A DNA stretch of 64,000 nt from Pyrus communis (lineage: Eukaryota; Streptophyta; Magnoliopsida; Rosales; Rosaceae). Shown in pieces: positions 13,668-27,000 of this stretch. How positions within the stretch are numbered: position 1 is the stretch's first letter; each line of letters begins with the position of its first letter. Where the stretch lies: assembly GCF_963583255.1 (NCBI RefSeq), contig NC_084803.1, forward strand, positions 6,686,238 to 6,750,237, in the 5' to 3' direction. The notes beneath the pieces were generated by a model. It made no database searches. It saw nothing but the letters and a program-made list of their open reading frames with translations, and was not told the origin of the DNA. Both the position numbers and the translations under genes were made by a program.

Positions 13668-16600
13668 CTATCTATCAGATAACACCGAATCACTCCACGA
13701 AAGCATCAGATCTCGTATAACGGTTGGGAAATCTGCAAGTCCGAGCACAGGATTTTGAGATATAAACACAAAAGTTCGGAAAATAAATAACCGGTTTCCT
13801 TGCGTCACGTTATAAACAATCTGGCAAGTAATGCTACTTGTAGGTTTGTACCACATTGCTTACCGCATCTCTCGCAAAAATGGAACCCATTGATATAAGT
13901 GAATCTACTTGGGATTCGGCTTTTGTAAAACATACGGTTGCAAATACTCTAATTCGTAGACTAAAACTTGAGTTTACAAAGGGCAAGATGAAGTTTTTTA
14001 CCTCGTGCTACTTCCATAGCGACTGACGGTATGTCTATCTGATCTTCAACGAGTCTATACACATCCACAAGCTAGAGAGAAGACACATTGACAACATATC
14101 TTATCAAAACTCAATTCTTGGGTCGTTATCTTTTATTTTTTATGAAAATAATAGTTTTGTCAGATTTTCGTACCTCTTCAATGTGAAGCCTTGAATCTTC
14201 CGTCAAAGCAAGAATAAGCTTTCTACGAATTCCTTCATCAAAAATGAAAAGGCGAGCTCCATCTTTGATGGTGTCAGTGAGGTCCAGTTTCCTACTAACT
14301 TGCAATTCTCTTGACCGTTGCCTGCAAAAAACAGCCCAAGAAAATATAGGGTTTTAAACTCCTAAGCAGAAGAACAAACAAATAGGCAAGCATGCCCATG
14401 AGCAGATACTGACGTGTCTACAGCTTGAAATGCAGGATTGCTGTTCATCTTGGTTACGTTTTCTTTGGCCAGAACAATAAGGTTTTCTAGCCGCTTCCAT
14501 TGGAAAACACCATCTTTAAAAAGTACCTAAAACCAGAAGCAGATTATTGTCAAAGGATCTCTATTTCAGCAAAAATAGCTTTAAACTAGTTAATCAGAAA
14601 ATTCCTCTAAATCAATATAGCTGTTCCTGTGGGCAATACTGCATGTTTCATTCGCAGCAACTTTTTATTTTTCTTCATTTTTTCAACTGCAGAGCAAGTT
14701 AAGGAGTACAAAGGGTTCTTGAATGTATTTGGATTGGATGTGATTTAAATTCAAGTTATTCAACTAACAGGCTTCCAAGTACATCACATACATAATAGCT
14801 AGCTTTAAACACACCTGTATGAGGCGTTCACGGAGAGCTGGGTTTGGATCTGTCAGGAGGCGCTTTGCCACATATGGATAGGCAACCTGTTTGACTGAAT
14901 AATGTCAATAATAGTATGGGGAAGGAAAGCATGTACAACACAGATGGCTATCATCGCAATAACAAAATTTGCATATGAGATATGAGGTTTCTAAATGTAA
15001 AACATGGCAGGCACTCTGTCGTAGCATATAAATAGCATATAAATAACTCAAAGTAATGTTTAAATAAAAAATTCAACAACATATACCACTGGGTTGAATC
15101 CATTACAGAAAACTTTTACATGCCGAATAACATCAATTAAAAGATATGATACCCACAAAAAGTACCAAAAAAGATCTGCCCTTACCTCAAGAAACTTGAA
15201 GTCTGGCTGCAAAGTAAAACAGATGCCCTCTTGAGTCAATAAAGAACGGATGACAAGGGAAAACCTCTCCGGGATACGGATGGGATAGTTGTAGACTAAT
15301 TGGTTAAACTTCCCTGCAGCAGAGCCAGCAAAAAGCATAGTGCATGTCAAAAACTACACTAGAAAAGATAAATAAAAGGAACTAACAAAACACAATTATT
15401 CATTTCCCTCAAAGCATCAGAAAACCCTGCAGGCAACTAAATCGTAATAGAAAACATATCAGCAGTCTGCATACGCACACGCACATGCACACACATGCAC
15501 AATGAATTTGAATGTAATGTTCTATTATAAGAATGAGGTAACTCCCAACATTACCAGGTACCCCGACATAAAATTTATAAATTTGACAAGTAAGCTAGAG
15601 CGAAGGCATCATACAATTTCCAGTTAAAATCTTAATATTAGAGAACTAAAATCAACCTTGCCTAACTCTCGCTTTCAGTAGACACACTTACTGTTAGCTG
15701 ACAACAGTGAGGTGTTCTATAGGATACTCTTGTCAATTTTTTGACAGTGAAAATATTATAACAGCAATAATACTTTGTATTCTTTTATTACAAAACATAG
15801 TAAGAGGTAGCTCTCTGTAAATCTATAAACCCTTAATCGTGGTGAAGCCGGACTGATGTAGTATAATGCCAAGGAACTTTACAAATTATGCTAAATGTCA
15901 TCTTTATACAGTTATAATTCTTACATCCCCGAGCAAATGTGCTTCAAATATTATGAGTGTCCCAAATGAACATCTAATGATTCTAAACCACAATGTATAT
16001 TATATAATGTAGACAAGGGAGATGCATTCCCAAGTTCCAAGAGTTCTAAAACAACGTAGATTTTCCATGGAAAGAAAACAAAAAACGGAAGTAAAAGTAA
16101 AGACTTTAGGACATGAAATTACCGGTAACGCTTCGAAAATTAAAGTCAGACAGTCCTTTTCCAACAGAGTTCTGCCATATCGATTCTAAAGCTGGAACAA
16201 TAGGAGAGACATCGGTCCCAGGAGCCAAGAAGCCAAGTCTGGTGAAATCATTTGCCATCTCAACATAGTCCTCGTTTACAGCATGGACAACAGCGTCAAT
16301 CAAAATTTGTTTATTTTGCTGAAAAAAATTAAAATATAGATCAACATGTAGGACATGTAAATTAAAATAAACTAACGTTACTAACCCATAATAAAAAAAT
16401 AGCAAATATAAAACATTCTATTTTCATAAAGACAATAGAAATGCAATAGTTTTGGTGGCTGGGCTGTCATGGTCCATGTATGCATAGTTAAAATGTTATG
16501 TTAACCCTCGTGGCCATAAGGAGAATTGAAGATTTCAAATTTTAAAAGAGTATATTACAAGACTCTGAACTAAGGGAAAGTGATACATCTTTGCATCTTG

Positions 16601-19154
16601 GCCGTGGATGCGATGGAAAGAGATACCCTTTTACATTGATTTCTCTCATTGACCTCAATAATCAACAAAGTGTCAGATGCCGATGTACTAAAGATAAAAA
16701 AAAAAAAAGGGGCTTTACTACTCTCTCATTCATTAATTACTGAATACCATGGAAGTGCATATTTCACCTGACTAAGCACAGCAACATTCCCAAAGTCCAC
16801 ATATGCAATACGCCCATCACGCATGGCAAAAACATTTCCAGGATGTGGATCCCCATGGAACAACCCAAATTCCAGTAATTGCCGCAATGCAGCACTGACT
16901 CCAACCGTTAAGAACCCATTCACATCAATACCAGCTTCTTTAACAGCCTGAAATGCAGGGCAGGTTATTATTGATATAGATATGATATCTCATTGCTCTA
17001 AAATACCGTCTTTTATCTTGACAATCATACCCGTGGGTTAGTGCACCGAATGCCATCAATCCACTCCATCACTAGAACACGTGAACTACAAAGCTCTTTG
17101 TAAACTAGAGGAATTTTGACAGTAGGATCACCTTCAAAGTTCAGAAGAAAATCTTCAATATTACGGGCTTCCTGTTTAGAGGAAAGAGGGTTGGAGTACT
17201 AATTAGAAAGGTCGAAAGAAAAAAAGCGGTTTAAATTGCATTGAAATGACAATGTTAATGAGGCCATAGGCATAATATAATGGCGCCAAAGTCTAATTTT
17301 TGTCCTCCTATAGCACAGGTCTGAAAGGTACCAAAGTGTAATCAAGCTCCTCCAAAAGCTTCTCACCAAATTCATCAACAATCAGCTCAGCATTGCACCC
17401 CAGTTTCTGCAGACTGATGCCATTTAAGAATGAAGCAAGAGTTCGGAACAGAAAAAGATCCCGATATATTATAGGTTCTATCTGCGGCCTTTGAACCTGT
17501 AAGTGAAAAAAACATAAATTAGATTTTTTTTTTTCAACATTTTTGCCGCAGTAATGTTTTCAGCATTGTCACAACACATTAACTGTAGAGCTGTTAATGA
17601 CCTAAGAAAAGGCCCCTTGGTAAACCTTAATAGCAACTTCCTTGCCAGAGTCACGTAACGTAGCTCGGTATACTTGACCTAAACTAGCAGCTGCTATCGT
17701 CTGAGAAGAAATTTTACTGAAAACAGCTTCAAGGGGTCGCCCCATTTCTTCTTCTATTATGTTGAAGGCAACCTGAAGCAATGCATGCCATATGCTAGAA
17801 TAAGTTAAGCAAACCCCACACAGTAGAAGTGTCTCATCACAAATGCAAGCAACTGGAACCAATAACTTTTTGGTAAATTGAGATTTTACCTGATTGGGGA
17901 AGGGAGGAACGTCATCTTGAAGAATGCACAGTTCGTTCATATAATCTTCTCTGATAATATCAGGTCTGTTTGCAAGAACCTTTCAATACATGGGTGAAAT
18001 CAGGCATGTGTTTAATTGCACAAGAATTTGAATTTAAAGATCTGTTCATCAAGAATTATTACCTAAATATTAGAATTAACCTAAAAATCGTAATCCCAAA
18101 TGCATAAAATCGACCACAATGAATTCTAGTCTTTCAATCTTTTTAATATATGTAGCGTTACATCTAAATTTTTAGATCTCAACATAGTACATCTTCATTG
18201 CATAATCCATCTTATTCTTATTAAAACTTGATAGTAAACCTACAGTTGATGCATTATTTTCTGTTATTTTGCTTTGCTATGACAAAGTTCAGTTTTGCAG
18301 TTAATCCAATGAAAGTAAACTGACATATTTAAGCAAAGACAGAAGGATATAACTCATATGAGTGAGGTTCAAACCTGGCCGGCTTTAATGAAAGAAGGCC
18401 CCAAATCACATAGGAGGTTTCTAAGCTGCCGAGCACGATCTGAAACAACTTCTTCGTCCCTTCCTACGAAGTAGTCATACGCCAAGGTAGACCAGTACAA
18501 TCCCAAACTCCACACAATCTCCACACCCCTCGAAAGTAACGACACAATTGCTCCTCTGGATTTCAACACCGTATTTCTCACCTAATTATAAATAACATCA
18601 AGAAATTCATGCCAAATTGAGTACAGGTGCCTAACAAATTCACACATCCAATTTTTAACTAGAGGATCATCCGAAATCAAACTCGAATTCAGTTCAGAAA
18701 CCTAACGGATAAATTGAATTCCAACCCGGCTTGATCATTTGCATATTATCACAAGATTAACATAAAACTTCACTAAAATTTACAAGAAATTAATAAAATA
18801 TGAGAGATAAGTTCACTGAGCTAGAGTTCAGTTTCATACAGTTTCTGGACTGTACTTGCGAAACGGCACGCAAACGCCGCGTTCGAAGTCGAGCTGCTCC
18901 ATGGCGGCGCTAGGTTTGGTCAATTGCCCTTCGCCCGCAGACGCCGCCAAGCTCCTCCGCGTTTCGATTGCGGCATTAGAAACTCGGAATCGCAACGGTT
19001 TCTTGCCTCCTCGCATTCGGAGCCTGTAATCAAACGACGCCGGAGCCTTGGACGGCGCATTTCTACGGCTCGGCACAGTGTAAGCTCGCGAGCTCAGATG
19101 CTGATTGGCAGGGAACGGAGCTGCGGTTACGCAATTTACGCAGAGCAAATTCAT
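13668..19154 (-). CDS. ABC1K1: Chloroplast ABC1 atypical kinase, ABC1K1/PGR6-like
   Basis: Fourteen exons (18840-19154, 18375-18581, 17890-17979, 17626-17772, 17332-17496, 17031-17171, 16768-16947, 16123-16318, 15186-15313, 14815-14886, 14414-14526, 14174-14321, 14002-14071, 13668-13732) encode 678 residues. The first ~90 residues are Ser/Arg/Ala-rich, as in a chloroplast transit peptide. ABC1/UbiB hallmarks are intact: KAGQ at 171-174 (KxGQ motif), the Ala-rich AAASLGQVY at 231-239, VAIK lysine K253, ELDYTLEARN (303-312), HGDPHPGN (386-393) and DFG (406-408). As I remember the Arabidopsis family, the whole sequence, including the ending SWSDSVLSDR, is closest to ABC1K1 (PGR6), a plastoglobule protein needed for plastoquinone homeostasis under high light. 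Its length is also close to that protein. The paralogue choice comes from memory; the family is certain. Confidence 0.92.
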
Positions 19155-20600
19155 GGATTCTACTCTGGGAGTGGAGGCTGAGAGATTCAGAGAGTGAAAT
19201 GGGAATGGGATGAACTTCGATGGTTATGGGGAGGAGGAAGAAGAGAGCGAGTAATAACGAATTCAAAAATTAGTTGGAAAACTGAAAAGATATTAACATA
19301 TTTATCTTTTGTGTGATGGATGGGAATCCACATACAATTTTGTACAGGAAATGTTATGGATTAAGTGCAAACGTGTGGGAAAGTGGCTCTCTGAAAGTGA
19401 TAGGCAACTCTGCAAATCCTCTCTTCTTCCATCGGTTATGAACTTGTGGTCATTTTTCTTTCTTCCCTTTTATAATTATCTTATATATTTTCAGTAATTA
19501 CACCATAAGGGGAATTATCTTAGCACTTTAATGGAAAATACTTTTTTACTATAGCTGCAGAAAATAATTATATTTGTGCATTTTTTATACAATTTTCATT
19601 GATTCTCTTCTCCAACAACTAACTATCTAACCCACTAACATTTTCGCTTTGTTAGAAAATATATACAATGTGTATTATCCGTTTATCAGGTTTGTCTCGC
19701 TCTAATGAGTTGATGTGTTCACTTTGTTGAATAGGCGCGATTCGTTCTTAGCTTCATGTGAACTCTGATTGTAAGTATGTTACGTCAATCATCTTTATGA
19801 CATGTTTCTTGGTTTTTCTGATAAATAAGACGATTGCTTATCAAAATTATGTGGATTAATTAGAGACTAACGACTTCACGCAACTATGGGCATGGAATCA
19901 TGTTTTCGAACTCTGAGTGAGTGACATGTCTAAGTAAGGACATTTCTCCATGTGAAACTCAAATTTCTAATTCATATACCATTTCTTCTAAATCTAAATG
20001 ACAAACAACAAATTACATGAAAGACTTGAAAGTTGAAGAAATGAGATGTTTATTAGGATTTCCTACCACTTACCATGACCAATCTGAATAACAGATATCC
20101 GCATGAATTTGTTTCTCCATTTCACATGACATAGGGTTACATTTTATTAGCATTTTTTTTTAGATTGACTGATTTTTTTTTGTATAAATTTACACTTATG
20201 GATGATTTTTTTACTTTTTGACAAACAATAGCGTTGATAATTATCTTAAAAATCGATTATATGGCTTTGGAGAAAATTTTATACATTTTTTGCTAGGGTA
20301 GAATATAAACAATTGATGAGTGTATAATGACATACTATATGTAAATAATCAATTTTTTCAGTGTTACCTATCATTGAATAAAGACAGATTCGATTTGGCC
20401 CGTGAAAGCTGGGTCTTTTTTCCCATACGAAGAAGATGAAGATTTAGCGGGAAAATAAAAAAGTTAAACAAGATTGGCGGGAAGAATACTTGCCTTCCTA
20501 AAGTTCTCATATAAAAGCATCAGTTCATCTCATACCGCCCACTTCCACTTCCTCTCTCTTTCATTTCCCTGATCGGTTTCTCTCTCCAAAGGTTTCAAAG
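19155..20600. promoter_or_regulatory. Divergent promoter region between ABC1K1 and RPA2
   Basis: This 1.45 kb spacer separates the divergent start codons of the plastid kinase (19154, leftwards) and RPA2 (20601, rightwards), so it must hold both promoters. The part near RPA2 carries two E2F-like sites (separate entry) and a TATA-like ATATAAAAGC at about 20510-20519. No element or ORF with support is present elsewhere. Confidence 0.6.
20443..20483 (+). promoter_or_regulatory. Pair of E2F-type sites upstream of RPA2
   Basis: Two GC-core motifs, TTTAGCGGGAAAA (20443-20455) and TTGGCGGGAA (20474-20483), match the E2F/DP consensus (TTTSSCGS or its complement). They lie about 120-160 bp before the RPA2 start codon. 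Replication genes are classic G1/S targets of E2F in plants, so these fit S-phase control of RPA2. Confidence 0.6.
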
Positions 20601-23268
20601 ATGTTCTCAGGCTCCCAATTCGATGCCACGAACGCCTTCTCCGGCGGCGGTTTCATGGCTTCTCAGTCCACTCAATTCGGCGATTCCACTCCCTCTCCGG
20701 CCAAGGTAACGCTTCCCTTCAGTAACTGTGAAAAAATGAAAAAATAAGAATATATATTTAATTAATTTGATGTTTGTAGGTTATTTTGCTTGATTTTTGT
20801 TAAAATCCGATTTAGGGTTTCGGCAAGGTAGGTGTTTGCTCACTTTCCTCTCAATTGTCGCCCGTTGATTTTTGTTGTTTGATTGATTTTGGAAGTATTT
20901 TTGTTGTATTTGTTGTTTCAGAGACGCGAAACTCACGGATTGGTTCCGGTTACGGTGAAGCAGATCAGCGAAGCCCATCAGTCCGGTGATGAAAAATCGA
21001 ACTTTGTGATCAGCGGTGCAGATGTTGCTAACGTATGTACGCACCTTTTTTAGTTTTATCAGGATTTTATTGTTTGTTGCTCATAGCAATCAATTGAATG
21101 GAAAAGGAGAGATTTTCGGAATGTTTCAGTTAATATGATATTTGGTTGGTTTAGGTGTCGGTGGTTGGGATGGTTTTTGACAAAGCCGAAAGGAACACTG
21201 ATGTTGATTTCACTGTGGATGACGGAACAGGGCGAATCAAGTGCCGAAGATGGTAATTTTTGCGTTGCCCTGTTTGATTGAGTTTATATTATCACATTGT
21301 TAGCTGTTTTGAAGAGATTATTGCGTTTTGGCGTTCAATGCAATGCACAATCTGGCAACTTAAGCTAAAAATGAATATATAGATAGACCCGAAATGTTTT
21401 AAGTTTTGGATCTCTCTGTTTCTTAACAGGGTGAATGAGAATTTTGACTCCAGAGAAATGCAGGAAATAGAGTAAGTTTCTCTCCCTATCATCAGTGAGT
21501 TCTTAATTGAAATTTTGACACCTTATATAGATATCGGGATTGTTGAGTGACCAAAACAGTGTGACGTTCTTATAATATTATGTCTTGATTTATTTTGCAA
21601 CAGAGATGGAATGTATGTTCGTGTTAATGGACACTTGAAAGTCTTTCAAGGTGTTCGACAGATAGTTGCCTTCTCTGTGAGGTATGGTTATAGAAAACTT
21701 TCTTTTTTGTGTAACTCTGAGTGCATGTAGATCTCATTGCGCTAATGCATCATATGGCTAATTTTGGATTTTCAATTGTAGTAGTATGATGACGGGAGGA
21801 CTTGTCACATATTAGTATTTGTACATCGTATACACACAGGTGCACTGTGCATGTGAACACACACAAACATTGCATCTTATATGTTTGAAGCAAGATAATG
21901 ATGGATTTGTAATAGTGGAGATGTCTTGTAACTACAGAGATTTTGATCTGGCTCTAAAATTTCTTAACTTTTTGGGAGATTCCCCTTGTCCTCTAAGTTA
22001 TGTTGAAGTCTTTGGCCGCGTTTGTAAGTGAGGTTCACTAATCTGAAGGAAGAAATGGATGACAACTTTCATATTTTTATCTAAGTTGAAGGTTACTCAT
22101 GAAGAAAAGATATCCCTACTTATTCCCACAAAAATGGTGGGATTAAAAGGGAGAACTTTTCTTCATGTGTAACTTGAACAAAATATGGAAGTTGTCATCC
22201 ATTTCTTCCTTCATAATGCCTTCAATGTAGTGAATAGTCCTATCCATGCCCAATTTAACACACGAGGCCTTTGTGCGTAATCAAAGATGCTAGATTTTGG
22301 ACAACTGTTCCAGGAAAATGTATTGAATTTAATTTTGGATAACTGAGTAAAAGTTTTTGTCAAATGTTTTTTCATTCATCAGTTTTGGTTGTAATTTTTC
22401 TGTAAGGCAAGCATTCTGTTATTGTTGATTTACTGCATGATTGATGCAGACTAGTAGTACTCTTTTTGGATGCTTTTGTTTATCATTTTTTTGATGAATG
22501 TATGATTGTTGTGTATGATGCTTTGTTCATACTGCCTAATGACCACTCATACTAAAATCAATAGTATATGCCTTGAATTTGTTCCAGGCCTGTGAGAAAC
22601 TTTGATGAAGTTGCTTTCCACTTCATTGAGTGCATACATACCCACCTGCTGACATCCAAGTTACAGGTATCATTACTATTTTGAATTGATGGAAGAATTA
22701 CTTGGTTTTGTGCATTCATTAGCTTGAAGAGGAATTTGGATAGACTGTACCTCATAATTTGTTAATTTACTTACGGTGTATTTACATTCATTAAAGCTGC
22801 AAGGGAATGCTGCCACTCAAGCGCAGCCTATGGACTCATCTCTGAACACTCCTGTGCGGAGTGGGTCAACTGGATATCAGACAGCCCCATCAAACCAAGT
22901 ATTGTCTCTGATTATGAACAATTACATCTCAAACTGTCTTCACTTGTTTAGCAAGCAATTAATGTTCAATTTTGTAGTTCTCCGGGCAAGTTAGTGTTGA
23001 TGGACTAAAGAGCTGTGATCAGTTGGTTCTTGATTATCTGCAGCAGCCTTCAAGCATGTAAGTCACAATTTCACTAGGAACTTCTTTACTCATTTTGGTT
23101 TTCTTAGTGTCACCTCTTTTCGTGTAAGATGCATTGGCTGCGGGTGCTTAATTTCAACTTTTTACTCTGTTCAATTTTGGGACTTAATTTTTTATTGCAG
23201 CGGAAAAGAAAAGGGGATACACAGAGATGAACTTTCCCAGCACCTGAAAGTTCCTGTGGGAAAGATCT

Positions 23269-23313
<45 letters not shown>

Positions 23314-23451
23314 GGATTTACTTTTATCTTTTTGTTCTTACACTGAATTTCGCTTTGCTATTCCAGGGAAGCTATCAGGTCTCTTGAGGAGGAAGGCTTA
23401 ATATATTCCACGATCGATGAGTTTCACTACAAGTCAGCAGCATATGGTTAA
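20601..23451 (+). CDS. RPA2: Replication protein A 32 kDa subunit (RPA2/RPA32)
   Basis: Eleven exons (20601-20705, 20816-20827, 20922-21032, 21155-21252, 21430-21471, 21604-21681, 22588-22666, 22797-22898, 22978-23057, 23201-23269, 23367-23451) encode 286 residues. The order matches RPA32: a Ser/Gly-rich, probably phosphorylated N-terminus (MFSGSQFD...), an OB-fold (roughly residues 45-170, containing VDDGTGRIKCRRW), a linker, and a C-terminal winged helix (HRDELSQHLKV...EAIRSLEEEGLIYSTID). RPA2 forms the single-strand DNA-binding heterotrimer with RPA1 and RPA3 in replication, repair and recombination. Exon 2 is only 12 nt, so an automated model could miss it; the frame holds with or without it. 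Intron 10 begins in a long CT repeat and intron 6 holds a hairpin MITE. Confidence 0.94.
22044..22213. mobile_element. Hairpin MITE in RPA2 intron 6
   Basis: The 170-bp stretch is one long imperfect palindrome. Outer arms start TGAAGGAAGAAATGG (22044) and end with its complement (CCATTTCTTCCTTCA, ending 22213). Inner arms continue with ACTCATGAAGAAAAG against the complement of CTTTTCTTCATGTG. Arms are about 75-80 bp with few mismatches around a short loop. No clear target duplication was seen. Superfamily unknown. Confidence 0.7.
23272..23312. repeat. (CT)n microsatellite at the start of RPA2 intron 10
   Basis: About 20 CT units directly follow the donor site of intron 10 (exon ends 23269). 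The tract lies inside the 5' end of a short intron (97 bp), so length changes could affect splicing or be useful as a marker. Confidence 0.9.
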
Positions 23452-23798
23452 TATTCGTCACAAATTTAACCATCTTTAGGATTGCAAGTACTTATATATG
23501 AGTGCTGTAATGTACACTTCTCTTTCCATATCTAATATTTATCCCAGGATCTTGTGGATGGGCTCAGTATTAAAGCTCAATTAACCGCCCTTGCTATTTT
23601 GGTTGATCATAAAATGTTACTTGTGAGATAACAAGTTCAGTCGTTCACTGATTTCAAATAGCTGTCCTGATAACAAGTTCAGTCGTTCACTATAGTGATA
23701 AAGGTCTTGAAATCAAACAGGACGTGGACTCTGTAGCAATACTTTCTATCCGACTGTTGTCTTTCACACTCTTCAAAGCCTAAATGGATGAACCAGTT
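23452..23798. other. RPA2 3' flank with a 23-bp direct repeat
   Basis: This is the likely 3' UTR of RPA2 up to the copia insertion. It contains two identical 23-bp copies at 23627-23649 and 23669-23691, separated by 19 bp. I see no gene. Confidence 0.5.
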
Positions 23799-24009
23799 TA
23801 TTGAATTTTGAATGTCTATATTTTGTATTATGTAAAAACAATGTACAAGGGAAGCTCTTATAAATGAGCTTTGGAAGAAAGGAAAAGAAAAACAGAAGCC
23901 GAAAGAAAGGGAGGACAAGCAGAAAACATGGAGCATAAAACATGGAAAAGTAAAGGTGAGGAAAACATGGAAAAGTAAAGGTCACCATACACCATGTTTT
24001 CTTCCAATA
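23799..24009 (-). repeat. copia 3' LTR (left copy)
   Basis: 211 bp, bounded by TATTG and CAATA, preceded by the duplication CAGTT and followed by the polypurine tract. It is one base shorter than the partner LTR. Confidence 0.95.
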
Positions 24010-24016
24010 CTCCCCC

Positions 24017-27000
24017 TCAAGCTGGATCAAAGGGATTAATTGATCCAAGCTTGAACAAAAGACGTTGAAAATCAGCAGAGGGTAATCCTTTTGTGAAAAT
24101 ATCCGCAAGTTGATCATGACTGCGCGTGTAGTGAGTGTCGATCACCTTGGACTGAACTTGATTTCTGACGTAGTGACAATCAACTTCAATATGTTTAGTT
24201 CACTCATGGAATACAGGATTCGATGCAATGTGCATCGCGGCCTGATTATCACAGTGTAGGGACATAGGTTGTTGATGAGGAAAACCTAAAGTCAACAGAA
24301 GGTTTTTGAGCCAAATAAGTTCACAAGCAGTGGACGCCATAGCACGATACTCTGCCTCTGCACTAGAGCGTGCAACAACACTTTGTTTCTTGCTTTTCCA
24401 GGTAACTAGGTTGCCTCCCACAAACGTACAAAACCCAGTGGTAGACTTGCGATCGAGAGAATTGCCTGCCCAGTCAGCATCGGTATAGCCTGAGATCTGA
24501 GTGTGACTATTGTTGCGCATAAGAATTCCTCTACCAATGGAACCCTTAAGATAACGTAGCACACGATGAACAATCTTCAAATGATCCATGCTTGGAGAGT
24601 GCATAAACTGGCTAACAATGCTGACAGCATATGATATATCAGGACGTGTGATAGTCAGATAAATGAGTTTGCCAACCATTCTTTGATAGTAACTTAAATT
24701 GGGAACTGGATCACCGTGAGTTTTTAGCTTCAAGTTGCTATCCAAGGGGGTACGAGCAGGCTTGCAATCTGTCATTTTTGCTTCGTGAAGAAGATCCATG
24801 ACATACTTGCGTTGGTTGAGGAAGAAACCCTTGTGAGAGTGTGCCATCTCGATGCCCAGAAAGTATTTGAGAGTGCCAAGATCCTTGATAGCAAACTTGT
24901 TGTTGAGATACTGTTTAAGAGCAATAATCTCTGACATATTATCACCTGTCACAATTAGATCATCAACATAAATGAGCACAACTAGTTTACCCACTAAGCT
25001 GGAACGAACAAATAGGGAAGAATTCGCAATACTTCGACAAAAACCAACCCTTTCCAGAACATGACTGAGCTTGGCATACCATGCACGTGGACTTTGCTTG
25101 AGACCATAAATGGATTTATGGAGTTTGCACATCATTTCTGGATTGTTTGATTGAGGATGACCTGGGGGTAGCTTCATGTAAACCTCTTATTCAAGTTCAC
25201 CATGCAGGAAAGCATTTTTAACATCCATTTGAAAGAGAGGCCATGCATTGTTAATTGCAACCGACAACAATACTCTAACAGTGTTCATTTTTGCCACTGG
25301 AGCAAATGTCTCTTTATAATCGACGCCATAGGTTTGTGTAAAACCTCGAGCAACCAAGCGAGCCTTATTCCTTTCGATTGTGCCATCTGAATGAAACTTA
25401 GTTTTGTACACCCAACGACTCCCCACTGCCTTCTTTCCTTTTGGAAGTTTCACTATAGTCCATGTGTTATTTTCATGGAGGGCTTGAAGCTCCTCTGCCA
25501 TAGCATTTCTCCACTCACTGTGAAGATTGGCTTCTTGAAAACTTTGAGGTTCTCGAGCTTCATTAATGGCACTTAAGAATGTAGCAAAAGAAGATGAGAC
25601 TTTGCTATAATCAATAACATCAGTCACGGGATACCTGGCAGTGTAGGTCACATAATCATGCAACTTGGATGGAAGTTTCCTCTCTTGTGCAGGATTGCGA
25701 CGAACTGTAGGAGATTGAACTACAGGTATTTGAACAACATCATGGTTGGAAGGATCACTGGAGGGTGCAGTGTGAATCTCTGATGAGGAAGGGTTTTCAT
25801 CTTCAAGATGTTCCACCGAGTGAAGGTTAACATCATCCGGCACATGATCACTAGGAATGCATGTTGCATCTTCTCCGTTTGGATATGGAAAAGGAAATAA
25901 GTCCATCAAATGCTCCCCCTGTCTAGAGTAATCCAGTGATTGTGAGAAGTAAGGAACATGTTCTTCAAATTTAACATCCCTTGAAACAACCATTTTTCTA
26001 GTTGTTGAATTATAGCACTTGTAACCTTTTTGGGTAGATGAATAACCTAGAAAGACACATTTGGCAGCCCTTGGGTCTAGCTTGTCACGATTTTGAGTTT
26101 GAATGTGAACAAAGCATGTACACCCAAAGACTCTCAAATGGGAAAAGTTGATCTTTCTATTTTTCAAGACCTCATAAGGTGATTTAAAATTCAACACTTT
26201 ACTAGGCAATCTATTGATGAGATATGCCGCAGTAAGGACTCCTTGAGACCAAAACTTTTTAGGCACATTCATGTGAAACATAAGAGCTCTAGTCTTCTCA
26301 AGTAGATCTCTATTCTTCCTCTCGGCCACCCCATTTTGTTGAGGTGTTCCAACACAGCTTGTTTGGTGTAATATACCATGCGTGCTCAAGTAGTGTGAGA
26401 TGTTATGAGACATATATTCTGTGCCGTTATCTGATCGTAAAATATGAATTTTTGAAGCAAATTGGGTGGCCACAAGTCTATGAAAATCTTGAAAAACTTC
26501 CATCACTTCACTTTTAAATTTCAAAAGATACAACCAAGTAATCCTTGTGAAATCATCCACAAAAGTTACAAAATATTTGTATCCATCAAAAGACTCTATA
26601 GTTGGTCCCCAAACATCGGAATGCACAATTTCAAAAGGTTTACTAGCCCTAGACAAAGAGGAAGTAAATGGTAATCTAGTAAACTTAGAAAAATGACAAA
26701 CATCACAAGGACTTGTAACTTTGCACATATTTGGGAACAAGGTGGATAGAACTTTTTCAGAAGGATGTGCTAGGCGTTGGTGCCAAAGTTGTTGTTCTTG
26801 AGCTAAGCTTGAAGTGACTTGAAAAACCTTGGGAACTTGAATATGCTTGGAAAGATAGTAGAGACCATTTAAGAAAAATCCTTCACCAATCGTCTTCTTG
26901 GTGACTACATCCAGAAAGATCACATTTTTGGGAGAGAAAATGGCAAGACAATTTAATGAGTTTGTGATCTTGCTAACAGATAAAAGTTGAAAAGGGAATG

